Source: GWC2-40-17 sp035400705 (GTDB lineage Bacteria; Patescibacteriota; Patescibacteriia; Magasanikbacterales; UBA10003). From it: 37,430 nt of DNA. Below the pieces are notes generated by a model. That model saw only the letters and a program-made list of their open reading frames with translations. It was not told the DNA's origin and searched no databases. Shown here one piece after another: positions 24,796 through 33,048 of the stretch. The stretch is taken from contig DAOMZV010000006.1 in assembly GCA_035400705.1 (NCBI GenBank), forward strand, positions 1 through 37,430. Reading direction: 5' to 3'. Every line of letters starts with the position of its first letter. Within the stretch, counting starts at the first letter, position 1. The translations under genes were made by a program, and so were the position numbers.

Positions 24796-25731
24796 ATGTC
24801 ATCTTTTTACCTTTTTGAAATTTTTTCCGGTCTTTATTTAATTGGCGCTTTAGCTCTCAGCTGGTTTTTAATAAAAAAAAAATCATCTTCTTTTTTGATA
24901 AAAGTTGTTCTACCAGCTCTTTTTTTACTTAGTTTAACTATTTTATTAACGGTTCAACTTAACACCTACCGATTGATAATTGATAAACAAATTATTTCGA
25001 GTGATAAAATTCAACGTCCTCTTAAAATTATCTTGATGAGCGATGCCCATCTTCGACCATTAAAACGAAGTGGATATCTGCAAAAAGTAGCGAACCGAGT
25101 AAAAACAATCCGCCCTGATTTAATTATCTTTACTGGAGATTTTCTATTTTATGATCAAGTTGATAATTACGAAAAAGATTTTGCTCTCTTTAAAAATTTT
25201 TCTCAAATCGCTCCTACCTATGCTGTTCTAGGTAACCATGATTATGGTATTGCCACCAGCTCTGGTCACAAAGCTTATTCTGATCAGAGTGAAAAAATAA
25301 AACAGTTATTACAACAAGCCGGAATTAAAATCTTAATTGATACCTCAGAAACCATAACTCTACAAGACCAAGAAATTCAAATCGTCGGCTTTGACGAATT
25401 TTGGCATCAGACTAAAAATCCAACCCAAGCCGTACAAAATTTAAAAAACTCAGATTTAAAAATTGGCTTAAGTCACAATCCTGACGCTGCCTACTTGCCA
25501 GAAAGCCAATTTCTTGATATAATCCTGACAGGCCATACCCATGGCGGACAGTTGCGTTTGCCCTTAATTGGCGCCTTGGCGACAGCGGAAACAAATTTTC
25601 CTCGTCAAAATTATGGTCAAACAACAGAAAATAAGCAAATAAAAATTTTAAACACCTCTGGCCTAGGAGAATCTTTTTTACCAATCAGATTATTTAATCC
25701 ACCAGAAATGATTTTAATCGAAATTCAATAG
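24796..25731 (+). CDS. Membrane-anchored metallophosphoesterase (YkuE-like)
   Basis: 311 aa. Two N-terminal membrane segments (about 5-25 and 34-55) precede a calcineurin-like phosphoesterase domain with all metal-binding blocks: SDAHL, FTGDF, LGNHDYG, LSHNPDA and TGHTHGGQ. The anchored form with GHTHGGQ resembles the YkuE group, whose members act on phospholipid-type or wall-linked phosphate esters; the substrate here is unknown. LpxH/LpxG activity is unlikely, as nothing else in the window suggests lipid A. The gene lies between tRNA-Leu and tRNA-Met on the same strand, with only one base between its stop and the second tRNA. Confidence 0.9.
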   Translation: MSSFYLFEIFSGLYLIGALALSWFLIKKKSSSFLIKVVLPALFLLSLTILLTVQLNTYRLIIDKQIISSDKIQRPLKIILMSDAHLRPLKRSGYLQKVANRVKTIRPDLIIFTGDFLFYDQVDNYEKDFALFKNFSQIAPTYAVLGNHDYGIATSSGHKAYSDQSEKIKQLLQQAGIKILIDTSETITLQDQEIQIVGFDEFWHQTKNPTQAVQNLKNSDLKIGLSHNPDAAYLPESQFLDIILTGHTHGGQLRLPLIGALATAETNFPRQNYGQTTENKQIKILNTSGLGESFLPIRLFNPPEMILIEIQ

Positions 25732-25732
25732 A

Positions 25733-25806
25733 GGCTGGGTAGCTCAGTTGGTTAGAGCGAGGGACTCATAAGCCCTAGGTCGCCGGTTCAATTCCGGCCC
25801 CAGCTA
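25733..25806 (+). tRNA. tRNA-Met (anticodon CAU), elongator type
   Basis: A 74-base cloverleaf. The D stem is GCTC/GAGC, the anticodon loop CTCATAA and the T stem GCCGG/CCGGC. The D-stem and anticodon-stem pattern is not that of initiator tRNA. U4:A69 resembles elongator tRNA-Met more than lysidine-modified tRNA-Ile2, which cannot be excluded. The pair next to the anticodon loop is A31/G39, and 1:72 is G/U. CCA is not encoded. Confidence 0.85.
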
Positions 25807-25808
25807 TA

Positions 25809-25840
25809 AAAAATTCCATCTTTTACAGATGGAATTTTTT
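25809..25840. terminator. Bidirectional terminator after tRNA-Met and the D,D-carboxypeptidase gene
   Basis: AATTCCATC (25812-25820) pairs with GATGGAATT (25828-25836) around a 7-base loop, flanked by A and T runs on both sides. Confidence 0.85.
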
Positions 25841-26879
25841 ATTCTTTAGATAGTTTTTCAAAACCCTCTTCTCCGGGCCATAAATAATTTTTATAAACCC
25901 ACTCAGCTAAAAGTTTGGCTTCGCTAAAACGATCAAAATGGGTATTAGCCCCCAAAACGACAGTAATAATCTTTTTCTCATGATTATTTTGAGTTTCCAT
26001 AGTAAAACAATAACCCGCTTCATCGATAAATCCTGTTTTAGCTCCTAAAATTGACTTGATGGGACTATTAGCAAAATCATTAAATAATAAAATATCAGTA
26101 TTGATAACATTACGTTTTATATTTTTTCCATTAGTCCCAATAACGCTAATTTCGTAATTTTTAGTTGTTACAGCTTCTTTGATTAAGTCTTGTTTTAGGG
26201 CGTATTTTAAAATTAAAGCCACTTCCTTAGCTGTTGAATGATTTTCAGAACTCAATCCAGTCGGTTCCACAAAAGTACTGTTCTTAAGACCCAAATCTAA
26301 AGCTTTTTGATTCATCTTTTTAACAAAATCAGTTAAATTTAAATTACCAGACCGAGCCAAGGCCACTGTAGCATTATTTGAAGAGCCGACTAAACTGGTA
26401 AAAAATAAATCTCTAACACTAATTTTTTCTCCATCAAACAAATAAAGTTTACCTAATTCCCCGTCATCTTTACTAATAATAATTTGTTTATCCCACTGAG
26501 GATTATTTTCCAAAAAAACTATAGCTGTCATCAATTTGCTAATACTACCGATAGATCGCGGGGAATTTTCCTCGGCTCCTAATAATATTTTTTCTGTTTC
26601 TAAATCCAGCACAGCATAACTTTGAGCACTTAATTTAGAAGAAAAAACCACCCCCTCTTTAATTTTAGGTTGAGGTTTTATTCGATCGATCGATAGAGGC
26701 AAGGTTTTTTTATTTTTAGTAGGTAAATTGTTTTCCACCTGCTGCTGTTTTACCATGACTTGAGCCAATTGCGGGGGTTCAGAAAAAATAGCTGGTTGAT
26801 AAGCCAAAAAACCGCCATAACTCAAGCTTAAAATTATTTTAGCGACAATTATTTTTACTAAAAACGGAATAGAAAACAT
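25839..26879 (-). CDS. D-alanyl-D-alanine carboxypeptidase (penicillin-binding protein, peptidase S11)
   Basis: Trims the terminal D-Ala from peptidoglycan stem peptides outside the membrane. 346 aa. A hydrophobic N-terminal helix (about 5-28) and a spacer precede the catalytic domain. The three active-site motifs are present: SISK (112-115), SNN (167-169) and KTG (281-283). Length and motif spacing fit the S11 low-molecular-weight PBPs (DacA/PbpG group). The long C-terminal domain typical of E. coli DacA is absent. It is the last gene of aspS-scpA-scpB, starting 4 bases after scpB. Confidence 0.92.
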   Translation of the reverse strand: MFSIPFLVKIIVAKIILSLSYGGFLAYQPAIFSEPPQLAQVMVKQQQVENNLPTKNKKTLPLSIDRIKPQPKIKEGVVFSSKLSAQSYAVLDLETEKILLGAEENSPRSIGSISKLMTAIVFLENNPQWDKQIIISKDDGELGKLYLFDGEKISVRDLFFTSLVGSSNNATVALARSGNLNLTDFVKKMNQKALDLGLKNSTFVEPTGLSSENHSTAKEVALILKYALKQDLIKEAVTTKNYEISVIGTNGKNIKRNVINTDILLFNDFANSPIKSILGAKTGFIDEAGYCFTMETQNNHEKKIITVVLGANTHFDRFSEAKLLAEWVYKNYLWPGEEGFEKLSKE

Positions 26880-26883
26880 AAAA

Positions 26884-27477
26884 CTAAGCAGCCAAATTTT
26901 CTTCGACAGTTGCCGAGGTATTCTGATTATTATTATCTTGTTGTAAATCGGTTAACAGACGCTCTAATAAATCATGACTATGTAATTTTTCATAATCAGG
27001 CAATTCTTTGGTTTCGTTTAAACCCAAAAGTCTTAAAAAATCAAAAGTAGTTGTATAAACATTTTGAACCCGTGCTTCGTCCATTTCCTCTTTTACTAAA
27101 CCTCTTAAAAGCAAATTTCTCAAAATCAAGCTGCAATTTACTCCCCTAATCTGCTCTAACTCTAATTTAGTAATTGGCCCACGATAAGCAATGATAGTCA
27201 AAGCTTCCAAAGACGGTCGAGTTAATTCACCAGTCATTTCATCTTTAAGATAATCTTTAATTAAAGAACTGTTTTCTGGATTAGTTGACATTTGAACCTC
27301 ATTGCCTTCCTGCAAAATTCTAATACCAAATTCCGGCTGATTATATTTTTGTTTAATTTTTTCTACTGCTTCTTTAACTTCTTCAACTTCGCCCTTAAGT
27401 AACTCAGCAATTTTTTTAAAACTAAGCGGTTTGGCTGCTATAAACAATAATGATTCTGTTTTTGATTCTAGGCTCAT
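26884..27477 (-). CDS. scpB: Segregation and condensation protein B (ScpB)
   Basis: Subunit of the SMC-ScpAB condensin that compacts and separates the chromosome. 197 aa, the normal length. Two winged-helix domains are visible; LTRPSLEALTIIAYRGPITKLEL is the ScpB signature region (residues about 84-106), followed by the INCS-like GVNCSLILRNL. A charged, Gln/Asn-rich tail ends the protein. The gene overlaps scpA by 4 bases (ATGA). Confidence 0.95.
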   Translation of the reverse strand: MSLESKTESLLFIAAKPLSFKKIAELLKGEVEEVKEAVEKIKQKYNQPEFGIRILQEGNEVQMSTNPENSSLIKDYLKDEMTGELTRPSLEALTIIAYRGPITKLELEQIRGVNCSLILRNLLLRGLVKEEMDEARVQNVYTTTFDFLRLLGLNETKELPDYEKLHSHDLLERLLTDLQQDNNNQNTSATVEENLAA

Positions 27478-28169
27478 ATTTTTTCGATATAAATTTCTTC
27501 AAAATTATTGGATTGAGAAATTACCACGTGTTGTTGTTTGGTTAATTCCAAAATCGCCAAAAAAGAAACAATGACTTCTATTTTATTTTTAGCTAAGCTC
27601 AAAACCTGTTTGAACTCTATTTTCTTTAAATTAGCCAATAAGGTGTAAATATGATCAATTTTTTCTCTAATAGTGACGACTTTTTCGACAACTCCCTTGG
27701 GTAGTTCCACAATGGGACGCAATCTTTCCAAAACTTCTACAAACATTCTTTTCATTTTATCTGCGGTCAAATTTTTAGGCGGATAAAAACCTTCCTCTTG
27801 AATTTTACCTAAGCTTTCTTTGAAATATGAAAATTTCTTTAATTTAATCAAACCATCAATCTTTTTAGCTGCTTCCACAAACTCTTTATACATTCTTAAT
27901 TGATCCTCTAAACTTATACCCTCTTCTGGTTCAATCGAGGGTTCTGGTAAAATCGCCTTGGATTTTATATACAATAATTTAGTTGCCACAACCAAAAAAT
28001 CCGCCATTTCTTCATCGGGAATATTGCTGCTTTGATGTAAATACTCAACAAAAGATTCGGTCACCTTAGCTAGGGCAACCTGAGTAATATCCATCTTTTC
28101 CTGCTCTACTAATTTTAAAAGTAAAGCTAAAGGACCTTCAAATTGTTCCAATTTTAATTGGTAGGACAT
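27474..28169 (-). CDS. scpA: Segregation and condensation protein A (ScpA)
   Basis: Kleisin subunit bridging SMC heads. 231 aa. The N-terminal kleisin motif LEQFEGPLALLLKLVEQEKMDI is intact and followed by ADFLVVATKLLYIKSKAILPE. The C-terminal winged-helix motif appears in VIVSFLAILELTKQQ. It lies between aspS (8 bases upstream) and scpB (4-base overlap). Confidence 0.96.
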   Translation of the reverse strand: MSYQLKLEQFEGPLALLLKLVEQEKMDITQVALAKVTESFVEYLHQSSNIPDEEMADFLVVATKLLYIKSKAILPEPSIEPEEGISLEDQLRMYKEFVEAAKKIDGLIKLKKFSYFKESLGKIQEEGFYPPKNLTADKMKRMFVEVLERLRPIVELPKGVVEKVVTIREKIDHIYTLLANLKKIEFKQVLSLAKNKIEVIVSFLAILELTKQQHVVISQSNNFEEIYIEKI

Positions 28170-28177
28170 CTCTTTAA

Positions 28178-29533
28178 TTATTCTTTTTGTTTATATTCTG
28201 GTGGCGATAACTGCAAATCAATTCTATTCAAATCACGAGGAAATAAAGTCGCACGCTTAGTATTTTCGATTCCTAATAATTTGGCCGTTAATCTTTCTAA
28301 ACCAATCGCCAACCCCCCTTCTGGGGGCATACCGTATTTAAAAGCTTGTAAATAAAATTCAAAATTATCTAACTGATATCCCCATTTTTTAATATTCTCT
28401 ACTAATTGATTGTAATCATTGATACGCTGTCCGCCAGTAGTAATTTCCACTCCTCTAAACAATAAATCAAAGCTTTTTGTTAATTCTGGCTCTTGTTCAT
28501 CGGGATAAGTGTAAACCGGCCGCTTACTAGTGGGATAGTGAGTTACGAAGACAAAATCTGACTGCCAATTTTTCTTAGCATATTCACAAATCCACTGTTC
28601 TTCATTGGGTTCTAAATCTGGTTCAGCAGTATGATCAACACCAGTTTCTTTTTTAACCAATTCTAAAACTTCTTTTAATTTTAAAACTGGAAATTTTTCA
28701 GGAATAAGTAAGGGTTGAAAATCCCACAATTTTAATTCGGCGGCTACTGTTTTAGCTAAATGTGCATTAAGATATTTAAAGTATTCTATTTCTAAATTAA
28801 TAATATCCAGGTGGTCATTAATAAATCCCATTTCTAAATCTAGACTAGTATATTCATTTAAATGGCGGGTTGTGGCATGTTTTTCAGCACGATAAACATT
28901 GCCAATAGTAAAAACTCTTTCAAAAACACCCACCATAATTTGTTTATAAAACTGCGGACTTTGAGCTAAATAAGCTTTGTGACCAAAATATTCTAAAGCA
29001 AAAACATTAGCCCCGCCTTCAGCTGATTCCCCCACTAATTTAGGACAAGGAAATTCCGTAAACTTTTTACTCAACAAAAAATTTCTAAAAGCATTAACAA
29101 TTTCTGCTTGAATTTTAAACAAAGCGCGATTTTTTTCTGCTCGCAAAGTTAAAGGTTGCAAGTCTAAATAGACATCCAAGCCCATTTTTTCATCAGCCGG
29201 GTCCAAGGGCAAGGGTTCGGCTTCTGACAAAATTTTAAATTCTTTAGCCACAATTTCCACTTTTCCGGTAGGAGAATCTGGGTTTATATTTTTAGCACCG
29301 CGTTCGTTCACTAAACCCTTAAGACTGACAGTAAATTCATTTCTGACAGTTTTAGCTTTTTCATAATCCTCCGCCGACAAATCAAAAGGGGTACAAATAA
29401 TTTGAGCTGTGGTTGATAAATCACGAATATCCAAAAAAATCATTTTGCCCAAATTACGACGGTTTTGAACAAAGCCGGCGATTTCCACTTCTTGGCCAAT
29501 TTTTTGGCTAATTTCAGATAAAAAAATCCTCAT
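28178..29533 (-). CDS. aspS: Aspartyl-tRNA synthetase of the archaeal (short) type
   Basis: Class IIb synthetase charging tRNA-Asp. 451 aa with an N-terminal OB-fold anticodon-binding domain (about 1-105) and a class II core. Motif 2 reads YRAEKHATTRHLNEY and motif 3 LAIGLERLTAKLLG. It lacks the large insertion of standard bacterial AspRS (about 590 aa), so it is the archaeal/eukaryotic-type enzyme. In the OB fold, the position where archaeal enzymes have Trp (discriminating) or His (non-discriminating) is Gln24 by eye alignment, so tRNA specificity cannot be read. It leads aspS-scpA-scpB-carboxypeptidase. Confidence 0.92.
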   Translation of the reverse strand: MRIFLSEISQKIGQEVEIAGFVQNRRNLGKMIFLDIRDLSTTAQIICTPFDLSAEDYEKAKTVRNEFTVSLKGLVNERGAKNINPDSPTGKVEIVAKEFKILSEAEPLPLDPADEKMGLDVYLDLQPLTLRAEKNRALFKIQAEIVNAFRNFLLSKKFTEFPCPKLVGESAEGGANVFALEYFGHKAYLAQSPQFYKQIMVGVFERVFTIGNVYRAEKHATTRHLNEYTSLDLEMGFINDHLDIINLEIEYFKYLNAHLAKTVAAELKLWDFQPLLIPEKFPVLKLKEVLELVKKETGVDHTAEPDLEPNEEQWICEYAKKNWQSDFVFVTHYPTSKRPVYTYPDEQEPELTKSFDLLFRGVEITTGGQRINDYNQLVENIKKWGYQLDNFEFYLQAFKYGMPPEGGLAIGLERLTAKLLGIENTKRATLFPRDLNRIDLQLSPPEYKQKE

Positions 29534-29557
29534 ATAAATAATCTTAATTGTTCTCTA

Positions 29558-29586
29558 ATTTTAACAGGTTTAAAGCGGCTTGACAA
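29558..29586 (-). promoter_or_regulatory. Promoter of the aspS-scpAB operon
   Basis: Minus-strand TTGTCA (29586-29581) and TAAAAT (29563-29558) are separated by 17 bases. The predicted start near 29551 gives an 18-nt leader. A plus-strand TTGACA (29580-29585) overlaps the -35, but I see no good -10 for it. Confidence 0.7.
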
Positions 29587-29637
29587 GAAAGCTATTTTAT
29601 AAATTTAGCTGATGTACCTTAACAAAAAGGATAAAGA

Positions 29638-30606
29638 ATGAAAGGTTTTGAAGCGAGAAACAATCTTATACAATGGATTGTTACTAATGTACCTTTGGGC
29701 GCAGATTTTTCTTCTTCGGATATTGACTACTCCTCTTTGGGTTATTCCGGAAGAAATTCGTTGTTAAATGCCCTAGTCGGGTTGGCGACACATGGAATGA
29801 TTATTAAGAAAACAAAGGGGGTCTATCAGTTCATTACCAACAAAGAAAATGAGCTGAGAAAAGACATGCCCCAGATGGCTTTAAAAAGATTCATTGTTGC
29901 AAATGTTGATAAGGATAACCACATCACTTCCAAACAAATATTCACTGGGTCTGAAAATTTTTTCGGTTTCTCTGGGATAGTTTCCTTAAGAGACGCCAAA
30001 AAAAGATTGATCGCTTCTGGGTTTTTGAAAAAAGTTGGTCGTAGTGTTTATCAGCTTGTCGAACACGCTGAATCTTCCCCCCCAGCCTCAAAAGAACCGC
30101 GGGAGAAAAACCCAAATGACGCAACCGCTGAGTTTTTATTTCTCAGCCCGACAGAAAACACCATGTTTGACATCAGCTTTGTCTGTAAAATCATTCAATG
30201 TGATAATCAGGCAAGGTTTACGTCAGATTCGTTAGTAGAGGAAATTTCCGCAAATAGCGAAGAGACTGAGGAAGTTTGCGAGAAATTCCTACGAAAGCTA
30301 ATCCAAGCTGGGATTTTAACCCACCACGGAAATGGTACGAGGGGAAAAATTTTTATAGTCGATACAAATCGACTTGATTATTACATGGATCATATCAAAG
30401 TCATCCCTGTTGGTCTTGAGGAAAAAATGGCTGAGTTGCTAAAGCAACAAAAACAGCTAAAGACCGAACTAGAAAAAGCCCAACAGGCTGTGATTGATCT
30501 TAGCCGACGTTTGGAAGTTAGCCAAAAGATTTTTTCCGCTCTAGAAAATGTCGCCGCATTAGACGACACAACTAGGGCGGATTTACTTAGTCTACTCAAC
30601 AAGTAA
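29638..30606 (+). CDS. Unknown protein with probable repeated winged-helix units and C-terminal coiled coil
   Basis: 322 aa, not recognised; no signal peptide or membrane segment. Three stretches (about 1-66, 72-140 and 168-248) share a layout of helices, then a hydrophobic strand pair after a phrase of the type LATHGMIIKKTKGVYQF, LIASGFLKKVGRSVYQL or LIQAGILTHHGNGTRGKIFIV. This is the look of tandem winged-helix domains. A heptad-like coil (about 262-300) follows. I infer a DNA-binding, possibly oligomeric regulator. A good ribosome binding site (AAAAAGG) lies 7 bases before the ATG. Base composition is richer in GC than the flanks (32 of 60 bases in 30061-30120). It sits alone in reverse orientation between two minus-strand operons, with its own terminator. 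Confidence 0.7.
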   Translation: MKGFEARNNLIQWIVTNVPLGADFSSSDIDYSSLGYSGRNSLLNALVGLATHGMIIKKTKGVYQFITNKENELRKDMPQMALKRFIVANVDKDNHITSKQIFTGSENFFGFSGIVSLRDAKKRLIASGFLKKVGRSVYQLVEHAESSPPASKEPREKNPNDATAEFLFLSPTENTMFDISFVCKIIQCDNQARFTSDSLVEEISANSEETEEVCEKFLRKLIQAGILTHHGNGTRGKIFIVDTNRLDYYMDHIKVIPVGLEEKMAELLKQQKQLKTELEKAQQAVIDLSRRLEVSQKIFSALENVAALDDTTRADLLSLLNK

Positions 30607-30612
30607 CAAACA

Positions 30613-30650
30613 CCCGCCTCCGGTTTAACAACCTGAAGGCGGGTTTTTTT
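30613..30650 (+). terminator. Intrinsic terminator of the winged-helix-like gene
   Basis: CCCGCCT (30613-30619) pairs with AGGCGGG (30637-30643), with an inner GGTT/AACC helix, followed by seven T. The minus-strand side has only a weak T run, so it is less effective for asnS. Confidence 0.85.
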
Positions 30651-30655
30651 AAAAC

Positions 30656-31942
30656 TTAAGGTTTCAATCTAGTAACTAAACGGGGGAAAGGAATACATTC
30701 TCTAATATGTTCTACGCCGGTTATCCAGCGCACAGCTCTTTCTAACCCTATACCAAAACCGGAATGTGGTACACTGCCATATTTTCTAAGATCCAAATAC
30801 CATTGATAATCTTCTAAATTCAAACCCTCAGCTTTAATTCGTTGTAATAATAGTTCTGGATTATCTTCTCTCTGACTTCCACCAATTAATTCTCCCGCTC
30901 CTTCTGTAGCAATTAAATCATCATTAAGAACTAAATCGGGATTTTCTGGATTACGTTTCATATAAAATGGTTTGATGCTTTTAGGCCATTTTTCAATAAA
31001 AACGGGAACAGCGGAATCTTTAGTCAATAAACCTTCATCGTCATTGCCCAAATCCTCTCCATATTGAATATCTGAACCCATTTCCTGCAATTTCTTAATT
31101 GCTTCATCATAAGTCAACTTTAAAAAAGGCGCGTCGACTTGTTCTAATTTTTTTATATCCCTTTCTAAAATAACTAATTCCTTTTGACAATTAGCTAAAC
31201 AATATCTAACAATATAACGGACTAATCCTTCTTGTAAACTCAAGTTATCTTCGTGCTCCATAAAAGCAGCCTCGGCATCCATCATCCAAAATTCTGTTAA
31301 ATGACGTTTAGTTTTACTTTTTTCCGCGCGAAAAACTGGACCAAAATCATAGCAACGACCAACCGAAGAAATGGCCGCTTCACTATATAATTGACCCGAT
31401 TGAGATAAATAAGCAGTGCCTAAATCAAAATAAGGCACAGGAAATAAGGTGGTGGTACCCTCACAAGCATTGGGAGTAAAAACCGGAGAATCAACTTTAA
31501 TAAAATTTTCCTGATGTAAATATTCATTGATTGCAGTAATAATCGCATCACGCACACGCAAAATTGCCCACTGTTTTGGTGAACGCAACCACAAATGGCG
31601 CCATTCCATCAAAAAATCAGGACCATGTTCTTTTTTCCCAATAGGATATTCTTCGGCTATATGGATTAAATCCAAACCAGTCGCTTGTAATTCATATTCC
31701 CCTTTTCTCTTGGGGTGTTCAGTTACTTGTCCAATTAATTTAAGAGAAGTTTCCAATGTAATTTGTTCGCATTTTGACCAAACTTCTGAAGAAACTGTTT
31801 GTTTATTGACAATAGCTTGGATAAAACCCGAGCCATCGCGAATTTGTAAAAAATATAAACTACCAGAAGAACGTAAATTATAAACCCAGCCATTTATTTC
31901 CACCTCTTGTCCAACTGCTTGATTAAAATCTTTAATTAACAT
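30656..31942 (-). CDS. asnS: Asparaginyl-tRNA synthetase
   Basis: Class IIb enzyme charging tRNA-Asn directly with asparagine. 428 aa. An N-terminal OB-fold domain (about 1-105) precedes the class II core. TPNACEGTTTLFPVPYFDLG, the AsnRS-type SGQLYSEAA, motif 2 FRAEKSKTKRHLTEFW and motif 3 GFGIGLERAVRWITG are present. The asparagine-specific blocks separate it from AspRS. It is the last gene of map-ruvX-recO-asnS, starting 6 bases after recO. Confidence 0.95.
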   Translation of the reverse strand: MLIKDFNQAVGQEVEINGWVYNLRSSGSLYFLQIRDGSGFIQAIVNKQTVSSEVWSKCEQITLETSLKLIGQVTEHPKRKGEYELQATGLDLIHIAEEYPIGKKEHGPDFLMEWRHLWLRSPKQWAILRVRDAIITAINEYLHQENFIKVDSPVFTPNACEGTTTLFPVPYFDLGTAYLSQSGQLYSEAAISSVGRCYDFGPVFRAEKSKTKRHLTEFWMMDAEAAFMEHEDNLSLQEGLVRYIVRYCLANCQKELVILERDIKKLEQVDAPFLKLTYDEAIKKLQEMGSDIQYGEDLGNDDEGLLTKDSAVPVFIEKWPKSIKPFYMKRNPENPDLVLNDDLIATEGAGELIGGSQREDNPELLLQRIKAEGLNLEDYQWYLDLRKYGSVPHSGFGIGLERAVRWITGVEHIRECIPFPRLVTRLKP

Positions 31943-31948
31943 AAATTT

Positions 31949-32647
31949 TTATTTTAAAATGTGATAAGAATAAAATTGATAAAATAAATTTCCTAAATCC
32001 AGGGCTTCCTTTTCGGTTAATTTAATCCAAGCTTTTTTTAGTCCACTATTAGTAACTAAATGTTTTAAAATTTTTATCTTTTTTAAATCAATTTTTAAAC
32101 TAGGCAACAAACATTTTTGGCATAATAAACCACCTTTACTGACAGAAAATTTTATCCCCTGTTTTTCCACTTCTCCCCCGCAATTAGCACAGTGATCCAA
32201 AATTGGACTAAACCCCGAAAGAATTATTAATTGCCAATTAAACAAGGGGGAAATTTTTTTAGCCTCGGTTCGGGCAAGCAATAATAAATAATTTTTAAAT
32301 AATTGATAAATTCTTGGTTCAGCCTGTTTTTCTGGCAAAATTTTATCTAAGAAATCAGCACTGGTTTGGGCCGCCCAACCGGCTTCCCAATCAATAATTT
32401 TTTTTTGATTTAAAAAACTTTTTTGACAAACTGCTTGGCCTATTTTATCTGTTACTTTTCCCTCGGCTAACATTATTTTAACCTCATTGAACGGCTCTAA
32501 ATGCCCAGAAAGTTTACTTTGAAATTTGCGGGCCCCAGTAGCAATCAAACGCATTTTACCGTAAAATGGGCTAAAAAAAATAATTTCCAAATCATTTTCT
32601 CGCCAATTTCTTTTTTTTAAAACAATTCCTACAAAATTATGAGTCAT
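31949..32647 (-). CDS. recO: DNA repair protein RecO
   Basis: Recombination mediator of the RecFOR pathway that helps load RecA. 232 aa. An N-terminal OB-fold domain begins with VGIVLKKRNWRENDLEI, and KMRLIATGARK follows, as in RecO. A helical domain contains a four-cysteine zinc site (HCANCGG and LLCQKC). It lies between ruvX (12 bases upstream) and asnS (6 bases downstream). Confidence 0.92.
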   Translation of the reverse strand: MTHNFVGIVLKKRNWRENDLEIIFFSPFYGKMRLIATGARKFQSKLSGHLEPFNEVKIMLAEGKVTDKIGQAVCQKSFLNQKKIIDWEAGWAAQTSADFLDKILPEKQAEPRIYQLFKNYLLLLARTEAKKISPLFNWQLIILSGFSPILDHCANCGGEVEKQGIKFSVSKGGLLCQKCLLPSLKIDLKKIKILKHLVTNSGLKKAWIKLTEKEALDLGNLFYQFYSYHILK

Positions 32648-32659
32648 AAATTATAATTC

Positions 32660-33046
32660 CTATTCCTTCTGTCTTTGCAAAAAATCTTCTAAAATAATCA
32701 TGGCCGCACCCACATCTCGACTACCTTGTTTTCCGGACAAAGTATCAGCTAATTTACTTGTTAAACGCTCATCTATTTTAGCTACTGGAATACTTACTTT
32801 TTTTGCTAAAATATCAATAAATTTTTTAGTTTCCTGAGTTTTTTCAGTTTCTTGACCACCCAAACCAACTGGCCAACCAACAACTATTAAATTAATTTTT
32901 TCTTGCTGAATTATTTTTTCAATTTCTAAAATCACTAAATCAATCCCCTGATTTTTAAGTTCTTTAAAAGGCAAAGGAATGACTGTCGCCTCATCGGCTA
33001 AAGCTAAACCTATTCTTCTAGCTCCATAATCAATACCTAAAATCAT
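32660..33046 (-). CDS. ruvX: RuvX/YqgF-type RNase H-fold nuclease
   Basis: Putative Holliday-junction resolvase, also linked to rRNA 5'-end processing. 128 aa, slightly short of the family's 135-140. GIDYGARRIGLALAD at the N-terminus carries the first catalytic Asp. VVGWPVGLGG, KIDERLTSKLAD and the C-terminal DVGAAMIILEDFL, with its Asp, complete the RNase H fold. It lies 2 bases after map and 12 before recO. Confidence 0.93.
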   Translation of the reverse strand: MILGIDYGARRIGLALADEATVIPLPFKELKNQGIDLVILEIEKIIQQEKINLIVVGWPVGLGGQETEKTQETKKFIDILAKKVSIPVAKIDERLTSKLADTLSGKQGSRDVGAAMIILEDFLQRQKE

Positions 33047-33048
33047 AC

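Noticed and set aside
27525..27530. CACGTG resembling the core of a parS site
   Set aside because: The flanks do not form the TGTTTCACGTGAAACA-type palindrome and it lies inside scpA. No convincing parS was found.
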